Both the position numbers and the translations under genes were made by a program. From Paraferrimonas haliotis (lineage in GTDB: Bacteria; Pseudomonadota; Gammaproteobacteria; Enterobacterales; Shewanellaceae), in assembly GCF_002282895.1 (NCBI RefSeq), contig NZ_NRRB01000003.1:248001-312000 (forward strand): DNA of 64,000 nt, given 5' to 3'. The notes below the pieces were generated by a model. That model was not told the origin of the DNA. It saw nothing but the letters and a program-made list of their open reading frames with translations, and ran no database searches. Of this stretch, positions 39,046 to 48,145 are shown one piece after another; positions within the stretch are counted from its first letter, which is position 1; each line of letters starts with the position of its first letter.

Positions 39046-39384
39046 TTAACGGTCTTTATTGACGGTCTTAGCGCCGGTGGTCTTATTGGCACGACCTTCT
39101 TCAACAGCTTTAGCAGCACGTTGGCGGCGAACGTCTTTAGGATCAGCAATGAGAGGGCGATACAACTCCACTCGCTGCCCGTTTTCCAAAAGTTCACTGC
39201 GTTTTACGATGCGCGAATAAATACCTACTTTTAACGCGCTAAAGTCCACATCTGGGTAGTACTTTTCCACGCCGCTTAAGTGAATAGCCTGCTCTACTGT
39301 TGCACCTTGTTCTAACGACACGCTAAACACTTTTTGTTCATTGGCGAGTGGATAAACCACTTCCACTTCTATTGTATTACTCAC
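39046..39384 (-). CDS. rnfH: RnfH/RatB family beta-grasp protein
   Basis: A small ubiquitin-like protein of 112 residues. IEVEVVYP at the start, GIYSRIVKRSELLENGQRVELYRPL and PKDVRRQRA define the family. The preferred start is GTG at 39384, overlapping the ratA stop by 8 bp; a TTG at 39393 is possible. The basic Lys/Arg tail is typical. The exact function is not established. The smpB-ratA-ratB arrangement matches E. coli. Confidence 0.85.
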   Translation of the reverse strand: MSNTIEVEVVYPLANEQKVFSVSLEQGATVEQAIHLSGVEKYYPDVDFSALKVGIYSRIVKRSELLENGQRVELYRPLIADPKDVRRQRAAKAVEEGRANKTTGAKTVNKDR

Positions 39385-39811
39385 TATAAACAACCTTAGC
39401 CCGCTCAGTAAATGCCGACACCATTGAGCCCATTAATTCATTGAATACCTTTCCAAAGGCAACTTCAACCAGCTTGCTAGAAAACTCAAAGTTCAAATTA
39501 AGCTCTACCTTACAAGCGTCATCGGTTAACGCAGTAAATAGCCACTCGCCTTCTAATTTTTTGAACGGACCATCTTTCAAGATCATGTGAATGTTTTGGC
39601 CCGGCTGTAATTGATTTTCGGTGGAAAAGCTTTTATTGATTCCACCTTTGGCAACATCGACACGGGCTATCATTTGGGTATCGCTGGCGCTGATGACCTC
39701 AGAGCCAACACACCCAGGAAGAAACTCCGGGTAGTTGGCAACGTCATTGACTAAAGCGTACATCTGCTCGGCGCTAAATCGCACCAATGCGCTTCGACTG
39801 ATTTGCGGCAT
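39377..39811 (-). CDS. ratA: RatA, START/Coq10-like protein
   Basis: A 144-residue START-fold protein (PQISRSALVRFSAEQMYALVNDVANYPEFLPGC). E. coli RatA was described as a toxin that blocks 70S assembly; related Coq10 proteins bind quinones. It is divergent from smpB, as in E. coli, and its stop overlaps the rnfH start. Confidence 0.9.
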   Translation of the reverse strand: MPQISRSALVRFSAEQMYALVNDVANYPEFLPGCVGSEVISASDTQMIARVDVAKGGINKSFSTENQLQPGQNIHMILKDGPFKKLEGEWLFTALTDDACKVELNLNFEFSSKLVEVAFGKVFNELMGSMVSAFTERAKVVYSE

Positions 39812-39920
39812 TTCACTGAAACTCTTAAAAATCGTGGCTTAAATAACAAAATAAGACGCTAATCCTATCATACCCTAATAAAAACCCGCACAGTGGCATA
39901 CCAAAATAGTATGGCTTGGG

Positions 39921-39926
39921 TATAAT
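39921..39926 (+). promoter_or_regulatory. -10 element of smpB, close to the start codon
   Basis: TATAAT ends 9 bp before the smpB ATG and is preceded by TTGGG. Transcription from it would start within a few bases of the ATG, and no Shine-Dalgarno is visible. No convincing -35 is present 17 bp upstream. Confidence 0.5.
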
Positions 39927-39935
39927 AGCCGCCCT

Positions 39936-40421
39936 ATGGCAAAGAAAAAATCAAAAAAAGGCACGTCCTCTTCGACCATCGCGCTAAACAAACGCGCACG
40001 CTTTGAATACAGCATCGAAGACAAGTACGAAGCCGGCCTGTCTCTACAAGGATGGGAAGTAAAAGCACTGAGACTTGGCAAAGTAAATTTAGCTGAGGCG
40101 TACGTTTATGTCCGCGATGGCCAAGCTTACATGTCGGGTTGCACCATTCAGCCTTTAAATACCGCATCTACCCATGTCATTGCTGATCCAACTCGGATCC
40201 GCAAACTACTGCTGAATCGACGAGAGCTAGACCGGTTAGCTGGGCTGGTCGAACGCCAAGGCTACTCGATTGTACCCATGGCTATGTACTGGAAGAAGTC
40301 GTTTGTAAAACTTGAAATAGGCTTGGGTAAAGGTAAAAAAGCCCACGATAAGCGCGATGACGTAAAAGATCGCGAATGGCAAGTAGAAAAAGGCCGCGTG
40401 ATGAAGCACAAACAGCGCTAA
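39936..40421 (+). CDS. smpB: SsrA-binding protein SmpB
   Basis: A 161-residue partner of tmRNA in trans-translation. Motifs: [37 protein letters not shown], and the basic tail [17 protein letters not shown]. Spacing before the ATG lacks a clear ribosome binding site. Its RNA partner ssrA is in this window at 55078, about 14.7 kb away, rather than directly downstream as in E. coli. Confidence 0.96.
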   Translation: MAKKKSKKGTSSSTIALNKRARFEYSIEDKYEAGLSLQGWEVKALRLGKVNLAEAYVYVRDGQAYMSGCTIQPLNTASTHVIADPTRIRKLLLNRRELDRLAGLVERQGYSIVPMAMYWKKSFVKLEIGLGKGKKAHDKRDDVKDREWQVEKGRVMKHKQR

Positions 40422-40431
40422 CAGAACCCTA

Positions 40432-40498
40432 AGGGGACGTACCCCTATTTTTATACGCCCTATGATTCAATAGGTTACAAATTGGGGTCCGTCCCCAA
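40432..40498. repeat. REP/MITE-like inverted-repeat element, copy A
   Basis: AGGGGACGTACCCCT at 40432-40446 and GGGGTCCGTCCCC at 40484-40496 form the two ends of a 67-bp element. The right end carries one change (TCC for TAC) from other copies. It lies directly after smpB. Confidence 0.8.
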
Positions 40499-40501
40499 AT
40501 A

Positions 40502-40530
40502 AAAAGGGAGCTAATTGTAGCTCCCCTTTT
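40502..40530. terminator. Terminator between smpB and hsp20
   Basis: AAAAGGGAGCTA, loop ATTG, TAGCTCCCCTTTT: a 12-bp stem with one bulged C, with A and T runs on both sides. It can act in both directions for these convergent genes. Confidence 0.85.
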
Positions 40531-40551
40531 ATTGTGCTAATTAACGCTGTT

Positions 40552-41001
40552 TTAATCTTGATGCTCTAGGGTATTGCGAGCTTGATTAATCGCAATGGTG
40601 CGAGGCTTCATCGCCTCAGGAATTTCTTTCACGAGTTTGATAACCAGCAAGCCATTATGCAAGTCGGCGCCAGTAACTTCGACGTAATCCGCTAGATTAA
40701 ACTTACGTTCAAACGAGCGATTTGCAATGCCTTGATGCAAATACTGGCGTTTATCTTCGGTGGTACGTTTGTTGGCTCGTACCGTTAACACACCCTTTTC
40801 TACTTGAATATCAAGTTCATCTTCATTAAAGCCTGCAACAGCAATAGTAATCGCGTACTCGTTGTCTTTAACAACTTCGATATTATATGGGGGATAGCCC
40901 GCCGCTCGTGGCTCAGCTGTTAGGGCGTGATTAAGTAAAGCGCCAAAGCGATCAAAGCCAACGCTATTACGATAAAGTGGAGTTAAATCAATTGCATTCA
41001 T
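40552..41001 (-). CDS. Hsp20/IbpA-type small heat-shock protein
   Basis: A 149-residue alpha-crystallin domain protein. The N-terminus (DLTPLYRNSVGFDRFGALLNHAL) and core (YNIEVVKDNEYAITIAVAGFNEDELDIQVEKGVLTVRA) match IbpA/IbpB. The conserved A-x-x-x-n-G-L pattern is seen as DLHNGLLVI, and the C-terminal KPRTIAIN (I-x-I) motif mediates oligomerisation. Holdase for aggregating proteins. Confidence 0.93.
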   Translation of the reverse strand: MNAIDLTPLYRNSVGFDRFGALLNHALTAEPRAAGYPPYNIEVVKDNEYAITIAVAGFNEDELDIQVEKGVLTVRANKRTTEDKRQYLHQGIANRSFERKFNLADYVEVTGADLHNGLLVIKLVKEIPEAMKPRTIAINQARNTLEHQD

Positions 41002-41196
41002 GGTATATCCTCCTAAAGAAGCAATATAAACAATTCAAAATGGGTTAATGCTCAATAGCCAGAAACCTCATATCTGTATTTATGGGCATAGTTGCTTTCT
41101 TCAAGGGCGCTAAATTAGCAAACACAAAAAACAAGACAGTGATCACACTATATGATGGAGCTTGAGCGATTCCCTTCGCTCACTCCATTAGCCTAA

Positions 41197-44100
41197 CTAA
41201 CTGCGTACCTCACTGAGCATTTTTCTGCGGTTCATCAAGAAATAAAGAACCGGTAATAGCAACAAGGTAAGAATTAACGCAGTTGCCATCCCACCAATCA
41301 TGGGAACCGCGATACGGCGCATGGTTTCCGCACCAGCCCCGGAGCCAGACATTACCGTAATCAAACCAATGACAACCGTAGCCACAGTCATAAAGATTGG
41401 CCGAACACGCTTAGAAGCGCCTTCAAGTATGGCCTCTTTAAATCGTTCCACAGTAATGGCTTCGCCACTCCCAAGCAGCGCATTTTTGGCGCTCTCGAGA
41501 TAGGTCAGCATCAACACGCCAATCTCAACCACCAATCCAGCCGTAGCAATAAAACCAACCGCTACCGCTACCGAATAGTTGTAATTAGCAAGGTAGAGGT
41601 ACCAAATCCCTCCAACTAAGGCGAAGGGCAAGCTCAGCATCACCAATGCAACCTCGCCAATTCGTCTAAAGTTCAAATACAGCAATACAAAAATGATGGC
41701 CACTGTAATGGGGACAACGATCTTTAAGCGCTGCGCTGATTTTTGCATATATTCATACTGACCCGACCAATTCAGAGCGTAGCCGGCAGGTAAATCCAAT
41801 TGCTGCTCAACCACACCTTGTGCATTGGCCACATATCGGCCCACATCAACACCATCCTCCAACGCCACGTACACCCAACCATTAGGAATGGCATTTTCCG
41901 TTTTAATTGCTGGCGGTCCATTTTCAACGTTAATATCCGCCACATCCGACAGTGCAATACGCTGGCCGCTTGGTGTTACGATGGGCAAGTTCTTTAAGCT
42001 ATCATCCGAATCACGATAGTGTTGTGGATAACGCACATTGATGGGGTAACGTTCAATGCCCTCAACGGTAGTAGTTACTTGCATTCCACCGACTGCGGTT
42101 TGAATAACTTGCTGCACATCAGCAATGTTCAAACCATAGCGTGCGGCTTGGTCTCGTTTGATATCAATATCAACATAGCGCCCACCAGCTGAACGCTCAG
42201 CATACGCCGAAGCCGTGCCCGCCACCTTGGGTAGGATCTTTTCAAGTTGAGTACCAATTTCTTCGATCACTTTTAAATCTGTACCAGAAATCTTAATACC
42301 CACCGGAGTTTTGATACCCGTAGACAGCATGTCGATTCGGGTTTTAATAGGCTCCACCCACGCATTAGAAAGTCCAGGAAATTTCACCAAAGCATCCAAC
42401 TCTTTCTTGAGCTTTTCTTTAGTCATCCCCTCGCGCCATTCACTTTTAGGCTTAAAACGAATGGTGGTTTCAATCATGGTTAAAGGCGCTGGATCCGTAG
42501 CGGTTTCCGCTCGACCTACTTTACCAAATACAGTTTCTACCTCTGGAACCGTTTTGATTAAGCGGTCAGTTTGTTGCAGTAACTCGCGCGCCTTTCCAAT
42601 TGAAATACCAGCATAAGTACTTGGCATATAAAGCAAGTCACCTTCATCCATTGGCGGCATAAATTCGCTACCTATGTGTTGCAAAGGATACCAAGCTGAA
42701 GCGGTCACCACGGCAGCAAAGACTAAAATAGCCAAAGGCTTACGCAGCGCCATGGATAGAATCGGCTGATAACTCGCAATAAGCAGTCGATTTAATGGGT
42801 TTTTATCCTCGGCAACAATTTTTCCTCGAACAAATAACCCAAGTAACACCGGCACTAAAGTAACCGCTAAACCCGCCGATGCCGCCATTGCGTAACTTTT
42901 CGTAAAGGCCAGTGGGTGAAATAATTTGCCTGATTGACCTTGCAACGCAAACACTGGGACAAAACTTACGGTAATGATCAACAGCGAGAAAAACAATGGC
43001 GATGCCACCTCTTTACAAGAATCCGCTACCTTTTGCCAATGCCCTCGGCCATCACTCTGTTCCATATGCTTGTGTAGGTTCTCAACCATAACAATAGCAC
43101 CATCAACCATGGCTCCAATTGCAATACCAATACCTCCAAGGCTCATTATGTTGGCATTAACCCCTTGATAATACATAACAATGTAAGCCGCTAGAATTCC
43201 CACGGGTAAGGTTAATACCACCACTAAGGTTGAACGCAAGTGCCATAAAAATAAGCCACAAATCAACGCAACCACAGCAATCTCTTCAATGAGCTTTTGT
43301 ACCAGCTCTGACTGAGCTTCACTGATCAATTGGGAACGATCGTAGGTAGTTACCACCTCCACACCTTGTGGCAAACCCGAAGCCACTTGAGCAAGCTTAT
43401 CTTTTACTGCAGCAATGGTCTTTTGAGCGTTTTCTCCGGAACGCATCACTACCACACCGCCAACCACTTCACCTTCGCCATTGAGCTCAGAAACGCCGCG
43501 GCGCATTTGCGGCCCTAAACGTACATTAGCAACGTCAGCAAGGGTTATGGCGATGCCCGATTGGTCAGTTCGCAGTGGAATTTGACGAATGTCATCTACG
43601 TTAGAAATATAGCCGCTGGCGCGCACCATATACTCGGCTTCCGCCATTTCGATAACCGAGGCACCGGTTTCTTGGTTACCGCGCTTAAGTGCCTTAGCCA
43701 CCTGCGCTAAAGTAATCCCATAAGCCCTAAGCTTATTAGGATCTACTTCCACTTGATACTGTTTAACCATGCCGCCTACTGTGGCAATTTCAGATACACC
43801 AGCAACGGATTGCAGTTGATATTTCAAGAAGAAATCTTGTATCGAACGCAGTTCCGCTAGGTCGTGCTTACCGCTGTGATCCACCAAGGCGTATTCATAA
43901 ATCCAACCCACACCAGTAGCATCTGGCCCAAGTTCTGGCGATGCACTGCTCGGCAGTTTACTGGTTACCTGCGATAAGTACTCTAAAACTCGAGAACGAG
44001 CCCAATACAAATCGGTTCCTTCATCAAAAATTACGTACACATAAGAATCGCCAAAAAACGAAAATCCCCGTACTGTTTTCGCTTTAGGCACCGACAACAT

Positions 44101-44313
44101 GGCCGTGGTGAGTGGATACGTAACCTGATCTTCAACCACTTGCGGCGCTTGCCCTGGGTAGCTGGTTTTCACAATAACCTGCACTTCCGAAAGATCAGGA
44201 ATGGCATCCACCGCAATTTCATTAAGCGCATAAACACCCGCAGCGAGCAAGAACGCGGTGGCTAATCCGACCAAAAATCGGTTGGCGATAGCCCAATCAA
44301 TAAGCTTATTCAT
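41197..44313 (-). CDS. cusA: CusA-type heavy-metal RND efflux pump
   Basis: A 1038-residue inner-membrane proton/cation antiporter of the HME-RND family for Cu(I)/Ag(I). Typical features: VDAIPDLSEVQVIVKTSYPGQ at the start, VGWIYEYALVD, AIGAMVDGAIVMVENLHKH, and GSEFMPPMDEGDLLYMP, with methionines for metal relay. GGAGAGGG precedes the ATG at 44313. It is the last gene of the cusC-cusB-cusF-cusA operon. Confidence 0.94.
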   Translation of the reverse strand: MNKLIDWAIANRFLVGLATAFLLAAGVYALNEIAVDAIPDLSEVQVIVKTSYPGQAPQVVEDQVTYPLTTAMLSVPKAKTVRGFSFFGDSYVYVIFDEGTDLYWARSRVLEYLSQVTSKLPSSASPELGPDATGVGWIYEYALVDHSGKHDLAELRSIQDFFLKYQLQSVAGVSEIATVGGMVKQYQVEVDPNKLRAYGITLAQVAKALKRGNQETGASVIEMAEAEYMVRASGYISNVDDIRQIPLRTDQSGIAITLADVANVRLGPQMRRGVSELNGEGEVVGGVVVMRSGENAQKTIAAVKDKLAQVASGLPQGVEVVTTYDRSQLISEAQSELVQKLIEEIAVVALICGLFLWHLRSTLVVVLTLPVGILAAYIVMYYQGVNANIMSLGGIGIAIGAMVDGAIVMVENLHKHMEQSDGRGHWQKVADSCKEVASPLFFSLLIITVSFVPVFALQGQSGKLFHPLAFTKSYAMAASAGLAVTLVPVLLGLFVRGKIVAEDKNPLNRLLIASYQPILSMALRKPLAILVFAAVVTASAWYPLQHIGSEFMPPMDEGDLLYMPSTYAGISIGKARELLQQTDRLIKTVPEVETVFGKVGRAETATDPAPLTMIETTIRFKPKSEWREGMTKEKLKKELDALVKFPGLSNAWVEPIKTRIDMLSTGIKTPVGIKISGTDLKVIEEIGTQLEKILPKVAGTASAYAERSAGGRYVDIDIKRDQAARYGLNIADVQQVIQTAVGGMQVTTTVEGIERYPINVRYPQHYRDSDDSLKNLPIVTPSGQRIALSDVADINVENGPPAIKTENAIPNGWVYVALEDGVDVGRYVANAQGVVEQQLDLPAGYALNWSGQYEYMQKSAQRLKIVVPITVAIIFVLLYLNFRRIGEVALVMLSLPFALVGGIWYLYLANYNYSVAVAVGFIATAGLVVEIGVLMLTYLESAKNALLGSGEAITVERFKEAILEGASKRVRPIFMTVATVVIGLITVMSGSGAGAETMRRIAVPMIGGMATALILTLLLLPVLYFLMNRRKMLSEVRS

Positions 44314-44322
44314 CACCCTCTC

Positions 44323-44682
44323 CTATTCAACCATTACTTGCTGAGCTATAACGCTGCCGTCGGTCTTTTTGTGCAACATCAACTGAACTTGTTGGCCTTT
44401 GTGTAGTTGACTTAACGGTTGACCATCGGCCACTTCAAATGCCATTACCATTGCAGGCCAGCCCCACTCGGAAATTGCTTCATGAGCCACCTTAATTTTG
44501 TGATGTTTAGTGGAAATCGCTTTTATTGTGGCCTTAACTGTAACCATCTGAGGGGCGCTCTGTGCACTTTGGTGCATGTGCATACCCGCGCCCATTTTCA
44601 TATTGCCCATGTCCGCTGCGAACACTGAAGAGCTGTTTACCAACAACAAAGCGCTTAGAGTAATCAAAGATAAAGTTTTCAT
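44323..44682 (-). CDS. cusF: CusF-type periplasmic copper/silver chaperone
   Basis: A 119-residue exported protein with a Met/His-rich linker (GNMKMGAGMHMHQ) and a CusF OB-fold. The metal site is seen in HEAISEWGWPAMVM: His, Trp and two Met, matching E. coli CusF. It lies between cusB and cusA and hands metal to CusB. Confidence 0.9.
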   Translation of the reverse strand: MKTLSLITLSALLLVNSSSVFAADMGNMKMGAGMHMHQSAQSAPQMVTVKATIKAISTKHHKIKVAHEAISEWGWPAMVMAFEVADGQPLSQLHKGQQVQLMLHKKTDGSVIAQQVMVE

Positions 44683-44711
44683 AATAACTGTCCTAAAAAT
44701 TGTTCAATAAA

Positions 44712-46178
44712 TTAGTTAATGCTGGTTAGTAGCACGTTGTTATCAGCATCACGCTCTAAGGTGACGTTGATGGCTTGGCCTTCTTTTAAGGCGTTTAAGT
44801 TAATGTCATCCGCGACATCGAAATCCATGACCATCGAGGGCCACTTCCATTGGTCGATGGCTTGGTGTTCGAGGGTTACGCTGTTAAAGTCAACATCAAC
44901 GCCTTTTACTACGGCATCAACATGGACTTGATTTGGCATCGGCTTTTGAGGGCTTTGTATGCGCAAACGAGACGCATCGATATTGGATTCAGAATCAATT
45001 AAAAATTGCCCTGAAACCACCAACTGGTCGCCTTCATTCAGGCCATCGAGAACCAATACTTGATCGGCATTACCCAGCCCAGTGCTTACCGCCACACTTT
45101 GAAAATGGTTGTCATCGGTTTTCAGTACTAAATGACTACCTTGAGCGGTTTTAATTAACGCTTGGCGCGGAATAATGAATCCCGTCTTCGTCGTGCCAGC
45201 ATCGATAGTCATGTTGGCAAACATGCCCGGTTTAAACTGATGGTCGAGATTATCAAGGACTACTCGCACACTTACTGTGCGTGATTTAGGGTTAAGATAG
45301 GGATACACGAAATCGACTTTACCGGTGAACTGCTGTCCCGCAAGTCCATCAAAAGTAATATTCGCAGTTTGCCCCACATCTACCCAATCCGCTTGCTGCT
45401 CAAAAACTTGGGAGTCAATCCAAACACTGTCTAACCCAGAGATGGTTAATACGTCGGTTGCCGGTGTTAGATACATGCCTTGGCGTACATTTAACTTAGA
45501 AATAATGCCCGATTGCTTGGCATACACCTCAACGACTGATTTAGCTCGATTGCTGTGCAGCAATTGCTTAAGCTGTTTTTCTGAAAAACCCAATAGTGTT
45601 AGCCGCTCTTTAGCTGCGGCAATAATGCGCTTGTTGGCACTGCGTAATGCTGTTAGCAATTCTTGTTGAGCCGTTAACAAGTCTGGTGAGTAGTAGGAGT
45701 AGAGCACATCGCCCTTGTTAACCCATTGCCCTTCCGCCTTTGCATTAAGCTGTTCAATCCAGCCACTTGCGCGCGGATGAACATGCTCAACCAAATCTTG
45801 GTTAAAATTGACGTTGCCCATAGTAGCAATGGTCAAAGGAATTTGACCTTGAGTAACGGTTTCGGTTTTTACGCCAAAATTATTTTGCAAAGCTGAGTTT
45901 ACGGTTACATCCCCTTGTCCATTCTCTGAAGCGCTTTTGTCACCATAGACTGGCACCAAATCCATCCCCATGGGGGATTTACCTGGCTTATCGCGTTTAT
46001 AACTTGGGTCCATTGGTGCGACCCAGTAAAGAGGCTTGTTTTCGACACTATCGGCAGAAGCTGCCTTTTCCGAGCTGAGTGCTGAAGTCAATGGTTTGCA
46101 AATGTATATTGATGCGCCATAGCCTATTGCTGCACCAACCGCTAACACTAAGCTAAGCTTTAAATAGGTAGATTTCAT
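44712..46178 (-). CDS. cusB: CusB-type periplasmic adaptor with fused CusF domain
   Basis: A 488-residue membrane-fusion protein. Order: N-terminal TM, heavy-metal-binding stretch YWVAPMDPSYKRDKPGKSPMG near residues 50-72, HlyD-like barrel-sandwich and hairpin (EHVHPRASGWIEQLNAKAEGQ), then a C-terminal CusF-like domain (about 410-488). The latter keeps HQAIDQWKWPSMVMDF. E. coli CusB lacks this fusion. The gene is 4 bp after cusC. Confidence 0.93.
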   Translation of the reverse strand: MKSTYLKLSLVLAVGAAIGYGASIYICKPLTSALSSEKAASADSVENKPLYWVAPMDPSYKRDKPGKSPMGMDLVPVYGDKSASENGQGDVTVNSALQNNFGVKTETVTQGQIPLTIATMGNVNFNQDLVEHVHPRASGWIEQLNAKAEGQWVNKGDVLYSYYSPDLLTAQQELLTALRSANKRIIAAAKERLTLLGFSEKQLKQLLHSNRAKSVVEVYAKQSGIISKLNVRQGMYLTPATDVLTISGLDSVWIDSQVFEQQADWVDVGQTANITFDGLAGQQFTGKVDFVYPYLNPKSRTVSVRVVLDNLDHQFKPGMFANMTIDAGTTKTGFIIPRQALIKTAQGSHLVLKTDDNHFQSVAVSTGLGNADQVLVLDGLNEGDQLVVSGQFLIDSESNIDASRLRIQSPQKPMPNQVHVDAVVKGVDVDFNSVTLEHQAIDQWKWPSMVMDFDVADDINLNALKEGQAINVTLERDADNNVLLTSIN

Positions 46179-46182
46179 GAGT

Positions 46183-47454
46183 TCAGTCCTTATCGGTTTC
46201 GAAGTAGCGCAAATCTGCGAGCGCGGAGAAATATTGATTAGTGGCGTTTAAGGAATTAATTTGGCTCAGCAGCAATTGCTCCTGAGCGTCAACAAGGTTT
46301 TGGAAGGTGCCGGCATGCGCTTGAAAATCATTAACGGCAAGCGCCACCTTTTGCTGCGCTGTCGGTAAAATACGCTCGCGGAATTCACGCACTTTACGCT
46401 GTTGCAGCTGCACTCGTTGCTTTGCAGACAAGTAACGCCCAACAAGGGACTGTAAGGTATCTTGGGTAGCAAACTCTTGGGCAGCCGCTTTGCTTTGAGC
46501 CGCAACAACCCCCTTATCTTGCTTGCTGGAGGCATAAAGCGGCACACTAAAGGAAACACCAAGGGATACCAAGTCACTGCGCGAATTGCCCTGCGGATCA
46601 TCAGCTCGATAGCCATAACCAGCAGTTAATGCCCATTTGGGGGAATATTTAGAACGCGCAGAGTCAATTGCCAAACGAGCTCCCTTAAGCAGCTGTTGCT
46701 GAGCACGCATTTCTGGATGATTGCTTAAACGTTGTGCCGCTTGACTCCAACTTTCGCTGTCACTTTGGTTCGCGTCCCATTGAGGGTAAGCAATGGCAAG
46801 CGGTTGAAATGCGCTTTCTCCGACCCAAGCTGCAAGTTGTCCAAGCAATTCCGCGTATTGAGCATCCAATTGAGTTAACTGATTTTGATAATGGCTAATT
46901 TCAAGATCCACTGACACCAAAGCGCTTTGGCTAATCTGCCCAGTTTCATAGTTAGCCATAAGCGATTGTTTTAGCTGGGTTAGCGCTTGTATTAACGCAT
47001 TAACCTTAGCTTTACTTTCGTTTACTGAAACCAGATTTAGCCACAGCTTGCTGATGGTTAGCTCGCGCTGTTTTGCTCGGACTTCAAGGGATGTTTCGGT
47101 ACTTTGAGCGGTAGCGGCTAATGCTTGTTCATCAAAGTGCAAGCTTTGCCCTACGCCAAATTGTTGAGTAACACCGATGCGAACCTGGCTCATCCCCTCA
47201 CTGTGTAGATTAGGCGAATCAAGCGGCACATTGTTAATGCCAATAGAGACGACTGGATCAGGCAAAGAGCCTGAGACACTGGCTGCGGCGTGTTGCTGCT
47301 GAGCCCGTTCTTTTAACGCTTGAGCATGCCAATCGTTGTTTTTTGAAAGTGCTAGCAAGTCCGTCAACGATAATGCTGAACTTTGCATTAGCGGTTTTGG
47401 GAACGCTAACGGGGTTATTAACATCAAAGATGCTAATAGAATGAAACGCTTCAT
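46183..47454 (-). CDS. cusC: TolC-family outer-membrane efflux protein (CusC-like)
   Basis: A 423-residue outer membrane factor with a signal peptide (LLASLMLITPLAFP) and two OEP repeats of long coiled helices (LSKNNDWHAQALKERAQQQ and NDFQAHAGTFQNLVDAQEQLL). It forms the exit duct of the Cus pump. There is no lipobox. First gene of the cus operon; 103 bp separates it from the Cys/His-rich protein upstream. Confidence 0.9.
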   Translation of the reverse strand: MKRFILLASLMLITPLAFPKPLMQSSALSLTDLLALSKNNDWHAQALKERAQQQHAAASVSGSLPDPVVSIGINNVPLDSPNLHSEGMSQVRIGVTQQFGVGQSLHFDEQALAATAQSTETSLEVRAKQRELTISKLWLNLVSVNESKAKVNALIQALTQLKQSLMANYETGQISQSALVSVDLEISHYQNQLTQLDAQYAELLGQLAAWVGESAFQPLAIAYPQWDANQSDSESWSQAAQRLSNHPEMRAQQQLLKGARLAIDSARSKYSPKWALTAGYGYRADDPQGNSRSDLVSLGVSFSVPLYASSKQDKGVVAAQSKAAAQEFATQDTLQSLVGRYLSAKQRVQLQQRKVREFRERILPTAQQKVALAVNDFQAHAGTFQNLVDAQEQLLLSQINSLNATNQYFSALADLRYFETDKD

Positions 47455-47557
47455 AACGAAGACCTCTCATAAAAAATCAATACCGAGAGCTTGTTCAGCT
47501 CTAAAGATTTTGCGCAATGATGCGCGCTAAATCCGAGATGGATCTAGCCTATGAGGG

Positions 47558-47953
47558 TTACGCAATAGGAGGGATTATTGCTGCTTCAAAAGGAGGTGTA
47601 GGCAATACGGTGGTAGTTGCCTTTACTGGGGTTGAGCGAGCACTAAGTTGCGCATTCGCAAAAGGAACAAGCATCACTTTGGCGACTTTATAACCATTAG
47701 AGTGACAATCAGTTGCTTGGTTACAATGCCCGGAATCACATTGGTCAGATTGATTACAGCAGTCTTTGTGCTTAGTGGTTGCATCAGGAACCGCCGACTG
47801 TTGTGCAGTGTCGTCATCCATTTGCATCATATTACAAGGATGCGCTTGTTGATTGGGAATTTGCGATAGCTCAGCAGCAGACACACTCACCCAAGCTTGA
47901 GTAAACAAGCTAACGATAAGTAAGAAGCTGACTAACAGTGAGCGAGAACGCAT
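47558..47953 (-). CDS. Small exported Cys/His-rich protein upstream of the cus operon
   Basis: A 131-residue protein with a signal peptide (LLVSFLLIVSLFTQAWVSVSA). The mature part has a Cys/His/Asp-rich segment HKDCCNQSDQCDSGHCNQAT and a Met pair (CNMMQMDDD) that could bind metal. The C-terminal half is Pro/Ala rich. I do not recognise a named family, but similar small proteins often precede copper-efflux genes. A role in periplasmic copper buffering is inference. Confidence 0.7.
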   Translation of the reverse strand: MRSRSLLVSFLLIVSLFTQAWVSVSAAELSQIPNQQAHPCNMMQMDDDTAQQSAVPDATTKHKDCCNQSDQCDSGHCNQATDCHSNGYKVAKVMLVPFANAQLSARSTPVKATTTVLPTPPFEAAIIPPIA

Positions 47954-48069
47954 AGCACCATCCCAATTAAAAACATAACGCGAATCTAATATAGCCCAAG
48001 CAAATACGCAATGCCCAAAGCGCTAACATCAGCAAAAGCGACACAAAGCGGCACTGCTTCCACACAAAC

Positions 48070-48145
48070 TGGGGGACGTACCCCAAAAAATGCTTTCTTT
48101 ATATATCAAATAGTTAAAAATGTAGAAATTAGGGGTACGTCCCCT
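48070..48145. repeat. REP/MITE-like inverted-repeat element, copy B
   Basis: TGGGGGACGTACCCCA (48070-48085) and AGGGGTACGTCCCCT (48131-48145) bound a 76-bp element. The right end overlaps the response-regulator stop codon at 48144-48146 on the minus strand. Confidence 0.82.
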
